NCBI GenBank assembly: GCA_002428525.1
Contig: DIWU01000013.1
Span: 39,600-103,599 of the forward strand
Reading direction: 5' to 3'
DNA length: 64,000 nucleotides
From: a bacterium UBP14_UBA6098
Lineage (GTDB): Bacteria > UBP14 > UBA6098
The notes under the pieces were generated by a model, which was not told where the DNA came from, did not search any database, and was given only the letters and a program-made list of their open reading frames with translations. The position numbers and the translations under genes are program-made. Positions 61,401 to 64,000 of the stretch are shown here, piece after piece (within the stretch, counting starts at the first letter, position 1; the number at the start of each line of letters is the position of its first letter).

Positions 61401-61603
61401 CCCCGACGAGCGAGTCGATGAAGATCGAAATATTTAACATCTCGGGAAGAATTCTGCGGGACTTCGAGTTCGGTATCGAGCAAAATCGTATTGTCTGGGA
61501 CGGCCGCGACCAATCCGGCGCCCAAATGCCCGCCGGTATCTATCTTGTCAGAATCTCCGACGGAAAAACCTATAAAACCCATAAAGCCGCTTTAATCAAA
61601 TAA
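58436..61603 (+). CDS. Secreted M4-like metallopeptidase with FTP propeptide and sorting-like domain
   Basis: 1055 residues. Signal segment 1-22, an FTP-type propeptide about 60-280, and a gluzincin catalytic domain about 300-560 with VIYHEYTHGVTH (HExxH near 420) and a downstream SGAIDEALSDYFA (third ligand Glu), closer to thermolysin (M4) than to fungalysin. Two strand-rich domains follow (FWRVGGGEFSRLSMVD; a jelly-roll-like region with WRKDSLDL and DDIEL), then a terminal domain with APNPFNAALTIEF, FNISGRIL and PAGIYLVRISDGK. It would be exported and kept on the surface or released, degrading extracellular protein. The same terminal domain type occurs in the two giant proteins. Confidence 0.9.
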   Translation: MSILKTAFIIALLSAIVAFAIVPFEDYGPKSTLTYRPIPEPASFGLTGELPGGETLTESPCFYRLDPITGKASLLTGYPQRIEGFQAIDEASAGVALLGFIDSHRELFGVSSQDLEITSVEWVRGRATVGLRQMFEGLPVWGTNLAAIITPDAKISYISNRLIPEIEVFGAASIGEAEGLANALRALDPKGQPRRIDKLGEFVFPVWQKDGYEAHRAWVFRVFCDDPIGLWQIAVSSNSGQILAISNELRTIEHSGKVSGQYHPEFKDDPLETSDWFFARVRLNSSVNVFADVAGNWVLDIDVAAPTYNTTHYGRYADVQNDAGARASFTAASFTSPYHFTWTTATSPDDEMNAYYHTNAMHNYVKDTLGFTSMDYSMVTTVNYSVMADNANWDGSGINFGGGETVFYDMALFCDVIYHEYTHGVTHYIYPSGGLPYSGQSGAIDEALSDYFACSKTDNPLMGDGGLYRGSTAYMRRVNGPKVYPIDFLNEVHADGEIISPCWWSIREELGRAFTDSLVHLARFLYPEDFEAFFWATVNIDDDDGNILNGTPNGRLIYESYFEHGIGPGFNLEVSHRPLKNTEATTGTYRVEATFNATLGVSAESIGVFWRVGGGEFSRLSMVDVFGVHKAYIPAQPHGSVINYYIAASDNGGNPMSSPVGAPTSWHTFAVRIDSTAPSVVAMPVGPWFQFAWPPKWELTITDDQSIGSATIGGRIRGVELTPTVLTETSVWDKWAGNLPGMPDGGDTLEYWATAIDNSAARHTTIYPPSGFFRLYVYPGYLEDFEITGRGYSSNAIRAGYIDQWNRVPQNNPMSAGDYCFFFGSGTAYTDLADGALSTPDLNIGSVAWLKFWHTIDAEMDGSYQAWDGGIVEVSTDGGENWQQVEPLPGYNRTIRSNPASPFAAGTRCYSGNISWRKDSLDLAPFSPKARVRFHFGSDARVTGGGWFIDDIELVTNISEIAEGLFKPSELSLHLAPNPFNAALTIEFTPTSESMKIEIFNISGRILRDFEFGIEQNRIVWDGRDQSGAQMPAGIYLVRISDGKTYKTHKAALIK

Positions 61604-61627
61604 TCACCGTTAAATTTAGCTCCCCCC

Positions 61628-61656
61628 AAAGGCGGGCGATTGTGCCCGCCTTTTTT
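61628..61656 (+). terminator. Rho-independent terminator after the secreted peptidase
   Basis: GGCGGGC and GCCCGCC arms extended by A-T pairs, six-base loop, then a six-base T-run. Confidence 0.92.
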
Positions 61657-61659
61657 CAT

Positions 61660-61762
61660 GCCGGATGGCGCGGGCGGCCGGGGGAGAGGTCGAGGGGGTT
61701 TTTGCCCCTGTCGAGCCTTTCCTTAAGCTGGATTTAGATTAGCAAAAACCGTGACATCCGGC
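61660..61762. repeat. Non-coding GC-rich region with an enclosing inverted repeat
   Basis: GCCGGATG (61660-61667) and CATCCGGC (61755-61762) form perfect 8-bp arms around a G-rich interior with an imperfect hairpin (GGTCGAGGGG pairing with CCCCTGTCGAGCC). It lies between a terminator and the end of the convergent hydrolase gene. The fold is weaker than the element at 54408. Confidence 0.45.
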
Positions 61763-61772
61763 GCTCACTCGG

Positions 61773-62459
61773 CTAAAGGTCGATTCCCCCCCCCGGCCTC
61801 AGGATAATTACCTCGATATCGGGATTTTTCACCATTCGCTGGAAAACCTCCGGCGAACCCGAAAGCACCGGCCATGTTCCATAATGCATCGGAACGACAA
61901 TCCTCGGTTTCAGAAGATTCGCCGCAAATGCGGCATCCTCGGGACCCATCGTGAAATTGTCGCCTATAGGCAGTAGCGCAAGATCGAGCGGCGTCCGTTG
62001 GCCGATCAGGGCCATATCGCCGAAAAGTCCCGTGTCGCCGGCGTGGTATATGTTTTTCCCCGCGATCGAAACTACGAACCCGCATGGCATTCCGGTATAA
62101 ATAATATTGCCGTTTTCGATAACCGCACTGCCGTGAAAGGCCTGCGTTAACTTGATTTGCCCGAAATCGAACTTGGCCGAGCCGCCTATATGCATCCTAT
62201 GGGTCTTTAGCCCCTTGCCTTCCAAATAATGACCCAACTCGTTCGGTGCGACGACCACCGAGCCGGAACGCTTCGCGATCGAGACCGTGTCGCCGAGATG
62301 GTCGCCGTGACCGTGCGTGACGAGGATATACTCCGCGCTCAGCTCGTTCGCTTTTACTGGTGCTAACGGATTCCCGTCGATAAAGGGGTCGATCAAGATC
62401 CGCGTCTCGCCGGATGAGATCAAAAAAGCTGAATGACCGAACCATTTTACCTTGACCAT
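61773..62459 (-). CDS. UPF0173 metal-dependent hydrolase (metallo-beta-lactamase fold)
   Basis: 228 residues, the full family length. The metal motif is LVTHGHGDHLGD (HxHxDH), with the later ligands AGDTGLFGDM and VPMHYGTWP. UPF0173 enzymes are cytosolic phosphodiesterase-like hydrolases with no assigned substrate. The ATG has CGGAGG upstream and a good promoter. Single gene, convergent with the secreted peptidase. Confidence 0.93.
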   Translation of the reverse strand: MVKVKWFGHSAFLISSGETRILIDPFIDGNPLAPVKANELSAEYILVTHGHGDHLGDTVSIAKRSGSVVVAPNELGHYLEGKGLKTHRMHIGGSAKFDFGQIKLTQAFHGSAVIENGNIIYTGMPCGFVVSIAGKNIYHAGDTGLFGDMALIGQRTPLDLALLPIGDNFTMGPEDAAFAANLLKPRIVVPMHYGTWPVLSGSPEVFQRMVKNPDIEVIILRPGGGIDL

Positions 62460-62490
62460 ACTAACCTCCGATGCTTATTATTATACATAT

Positions 62491-62519
62491 AAAATACGAA
62501 ACCATATCGACGAGGTCAA
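62491..62519 (-). promoter_or_regulatory. Sigma70-type promoter of the UPF0173 gene
   Basis: On the minus strand TTGACC (62519-62514), 17 bases, TATTTT (62496-62491). The spacer contains the left copy of the 13-bp direct repeat. Confidence 0.6.
62499..62511 (+). repeat. 13-bp direct repeat, left copy
   Basis: AAACCATATCGAC, repeated exactly at 63048-63060. The two copies flank the Y1 transposase gene. Confidence 0.7.
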
Positions 62520-62574
62520 GTATTACTCGAAAGAGCCAAGATTAAATTTGAATGACATCAATTAAGGAGTTAAA

Positions 62575-62976
62575 ATGCCCTTCGCCGAACTATTCTATCA
62601 TATTGTGCTTGGAATCGAGCCCGGCAACGCCCTTCATCCCGTGACCGCGAAGCTTGTCGATACTAAGATCGCCGGAATCGTCGAGGAGATCGGCGGGAAG
62701 ATGATCGCCCACAAATCCCTTGACGATCATATGCATTTCCTCATTGCGATGCCGCATATGGCCTCGCCCGACGACATTGTCGCCGAGATAAAAGAGAGAT
62801 CGACCGAGCTCGTCTCCGGCCTCGGGCGAAATGAAAAACTCGAATGGGCAAAGGGCTACGGCATAGTCACCGTATCGAATTCTCATTTGGAGCTCGTCGA
62901 AAAATACATCGATTCGCAGGAAAAGCGCCACCTCGAGGGCAAAACCAACGCGACTCTCGAGCGCATCGAGCCATAG
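62575..62976 (+). CDS. Small Y1 (IS200-like / REP-associated) transposase family protein
   Basis: 133 residues, the usual size of IS200 TnpA. The HUH motif is DDHMHFLIAMP (His-x-His near residues 52-54), and the candidate catalytic tyrosine lies in VEKYIDSQEKRH near residue 111, with WAKGYGIVTVSNSHLE before it, as in the Y1 family. These enzymes nick and join single-stranded DNA at hairpins; some are domesticated (RAYT) and move REP palindromes. No TnpB gene is adjacent and no clear IS200 end hairpins are seen, so it is either a minimal element or a domesticated copy. AAGGAG precedes the ATG. Gap 62460-62574 also holds the divergent UPF0173 promoter. Confidence 0.82.
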   Translation: MPFAELFYHIVLGIEPGNALHPVTAKLVDTKIAGIVEEIGGKMIAHKSLDDHMHFLIAMPHMASPDDIVAEIKERSTELVSGLGRNEKLEWAKGYGIVTVSNSHLELVEKYIDSQEKRHLEGKTNATLERIEP

Positions 62977-62988
62977 AGCAAATCCCGC

Positions 62989-63016
62989 TTGACTTTTCAG
63001 GGGCTTGAGATAAGAT
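62989..63016 (+). promoter_or_regulatory. Possible promoter of the ammonia-lyase gene
   Basis: TTGACT (62989-62994), 16 bases, TAAGAT (63011-63016), starting just after the transposase stop codon. The leader to the lyase ATG would be about 150 bases and contains a short open frame. Confidence 0.45.
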
Positions 63017-63027
63017 ATGTGATTGCC

Positions 63028-63120
63028 ATGATTGAATTTTCCAACGAAAACCATATCGACCGAAAGGCATGGTCGCCCTTCAATTCCGACCGCTGGAAGC
63101 GCCGGAGCCGTTATCCGTAA
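63028..63120 (+). CDS. Possible 30-residue open frame in the leader of the ammonia-lyase
   Basis: ATG at 63028 to TAA at 63120 encodes 30 residues ending in RKAWSPFNSDRWKRRSRYP, basic and aromatic. It lies five bases after the predicted transcript start and has no ribosome-binding site, so it could be a leaderless small protein, a leader peptide, or chance. The right copy of the direct repeat is inside it. It is not rich in His, so a simple histidine attenuator is not supported. Confidence 0.3.
   Translation: MIEFSNENHIDRKAWSPFNSDRWKRRSRYP
63048..63060 (+). repeat. 13-bp direct repeat, right copy
   Basis: Exact copy of 62499-62511, 536 bases beyond the end of the left copy, on the other side of the transposase gene. 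Confidence 0.7.
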
Positions 63121-63173
63121 ATTATTTACGCATATTCAAATATTAAATATCATAATAACAACATGGAGGATTA

Positions 63174-64000
63174 ATGTCTATTATACTCGACGGCAACAGC
63201 CTGACCTTAGATAAACTCGTTAGAATCGCCCGTTATGGCGAGAAGGTCGAACTTCCCGAAAGCGCAGTTGCGCGAATCGTCAAATGTAGGGCGGTTCTTG
63301 AAAAAAAGATCGATGCCCACGAGATCATGTATGGCGTCAATACCGGCATCGGCGAGTTCTCGGAGATTGTCCTGAGCGACGAGCAGATTAAGGAATTCCA
63401 GAAGTATTTAATTTACAACCATGCCGCCGGAATCGGCGAGCCGGTCGATATCGAGTTCGTCCGCGCCGCGATGGTTGCCCGAATCAATGTCCACGCGCAC
63501 GGCCAGTCCGGCGTCCGCCCCGAGGTGACTAAAACCTATGTCGAGATGCTTAACAAGGGTGTCACACCGGTGGTTTGCCAAAAAGGCTCTGTCGGAGCCT
63601 GTGGCGATTTGGCCCCGATGTCCCAGATCGCCCTCCTCATGATGGGCGAGGGCGAGGCGTTCTACAAGGGCGAGCGCCTTCCCGGAAAGGCCGCCCTCGA
63701 CAAAGCCGGAATCGAGATCCCCGGCCTCAAAGCCCGCGACGGCCTCGCTTGTATCAACGGCTCGAACCTGCTTACATCGATAAGCGCAATTGCGCTCTTC
63801 GATATCGACCGCTGGCTCAAGCAGGCCGAAATCGCCGCCGCGATGGCGCTCGAAGCGCTGTTTGCAAACATGAAGCCCTACGACGAACGGCTTCACAAGG
63901 CGCGCGGATTCGCCGGGTCGATACGCTCCGCCGCCGCGATACGCAAACTCATCGAGGGTAGCGACCTCGTCACAGGCAAGGTCAAGGTCAAGGTGCAGGA
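63174..64000 (+). CDS. hutH: Histidine/aromatic amino acid ammonia-lyase, 3' end cut by window edge
   Basis: About 275 residues are present, starting at the ATG at 63174 (GGAGG site), of an expected 500 or so. Family signatures: YGVNTGIGEF with Tyr53, the NHAAGIGEP segment with His83 (the position that favours histidine in HutH), and GSVGACGDLAPMSQ at 138-150. In almost all family members the tripeptide that cyclises to the MIO cofactor is Ala-Ser-Gly; here it is Ala142-Cys143-Gly144 (codon TGT). The enzyme would remove ammonia from histidine or an aromatic amino acid. The His83 residue points to histidine, but the rest of the active site lies outside the window. Confidence 0.85.
   Translation, partial: MSIILDGNSLTLDKLVRIARYGEKVELPESAVARIVKCRAVLEKKIDAHEIMYGVNTGIGEFSEIVLSDEQIKEFQKYLIYNHAAGIGEPVDIEFVRAAMVARINVHAHGQSGVRPEVTKTYVEMLNKGVTPVVCQKGSVGACGDLAPMSQIALLMMGEGEAFYKGERLPGKAALDKAGIEIPGLKARDGLACINGSNLLTSISAIALFDIDRWLKQAEIAAAMALEALFANMKPYDERLHKARGFAGSIRSAAAIRKLIEGSDLVTGKVKVKVQ

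Overview
The window looks like a chromosomal segment of a Gram-negative bacterium, probably an uncultured or candidate phylum of the wider FCB (Fibrobacteres-Chlorobi-Bacteroidetes) assemblage. The reasons are three very large exported proteins ending in a PNPFN...AGIY (FlgD-Ig/type A sorting-like) C-terminal domain, a PorV-like outer membrane protein, a CarboxypepD_reg-type TonB-dependent receptor, ExbB/ExbD motors, and pyruvate phosphate dikinase plus ThyX. Unlike Bacteroidetes proper, several intergenic gaps carry near-perfect sigma70 promoters (TTGACA-17-TATAAT upstream of metG is the best). GTG and TTG starts are common and genes are packed tightly, often overlapping. I cannot fix the taxon more precisely. 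No rRNA, tRNA or CRISPR array is visible.

Layout. 0-11 kb: a coiled-coil membrane protein (partial), a HIT hydrolase and acyltransferase pair, a metabolic run (two-subunit aconitase/isopropylmalate isomerase, biotin carboxyl carrier, a PilT-type ATPase, biotin carboxylase, an isocitrate/isopropylmalate dehydrogenase-family enzyme), then an exported Memo-AMMECR1 fusion that has lost its metal ligands, joined to an M23 peptidase. 11-30 kb: a cell-envelope gene block made of two giant surface proteins, a PorV-like barrel with a TPR tail, one TolQ/ExbB protein with an FN3-like periplasmic extension, two different ExbD/TolR proteins, a TonB-like lipoprotein, a TPR/NHL giant and a TPR protein. It has the parts expected of a proton-driven envelope machine and is my main candidate for an undescribed system. 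30-39 kb (minus strand): metG, nucleotide-sugar dehydrogenase, purF, ppdK, M42 aminopeptidase and M23 peptidase read from one consensus promoter. 39-46 kb: a GT-C glycosyltransferase, then the fatty-acid/phospholipid run yceD-rpmF-plsX-fabH-fabD, with a barrel-like exported protein and a lipoprotein. 46-49 kb: an exported protein and a TonB-dependent receptor behind a promoter with a palindromic operator candidate. 49-57 kb (minus strand): thiL, a broken NSS symporter, a TPR lipoprotein, a GGDDF response regulator with its histidine kinase, thyX, and a PAS-PAS-GGDEF protein. 57-64 kb: an SSS-family symporter, an M4-like secreted peptidase with sorting domain, a UPF0173 hydrolase, a small Y1 (IS200-like) transposase and a histidine/aromatic ammonia-lyase (partial).

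Two features outside the protein-coding layer stand out. Between thyX and the histidine kinase lies a 125-base element (54408-54532) that folds on paper into a four-way junction with perfect 12-, 10-, 13- and 6-bp stems and almost no unpaired linker. The Y1 transposase gene near the right end is flanked by 13-bp direct repeats. Whether the two are related (a REP/RAYT-like system) cannot be decided from this window alone.

All functional calls come from reading motifs and lengths; no database search was possible.
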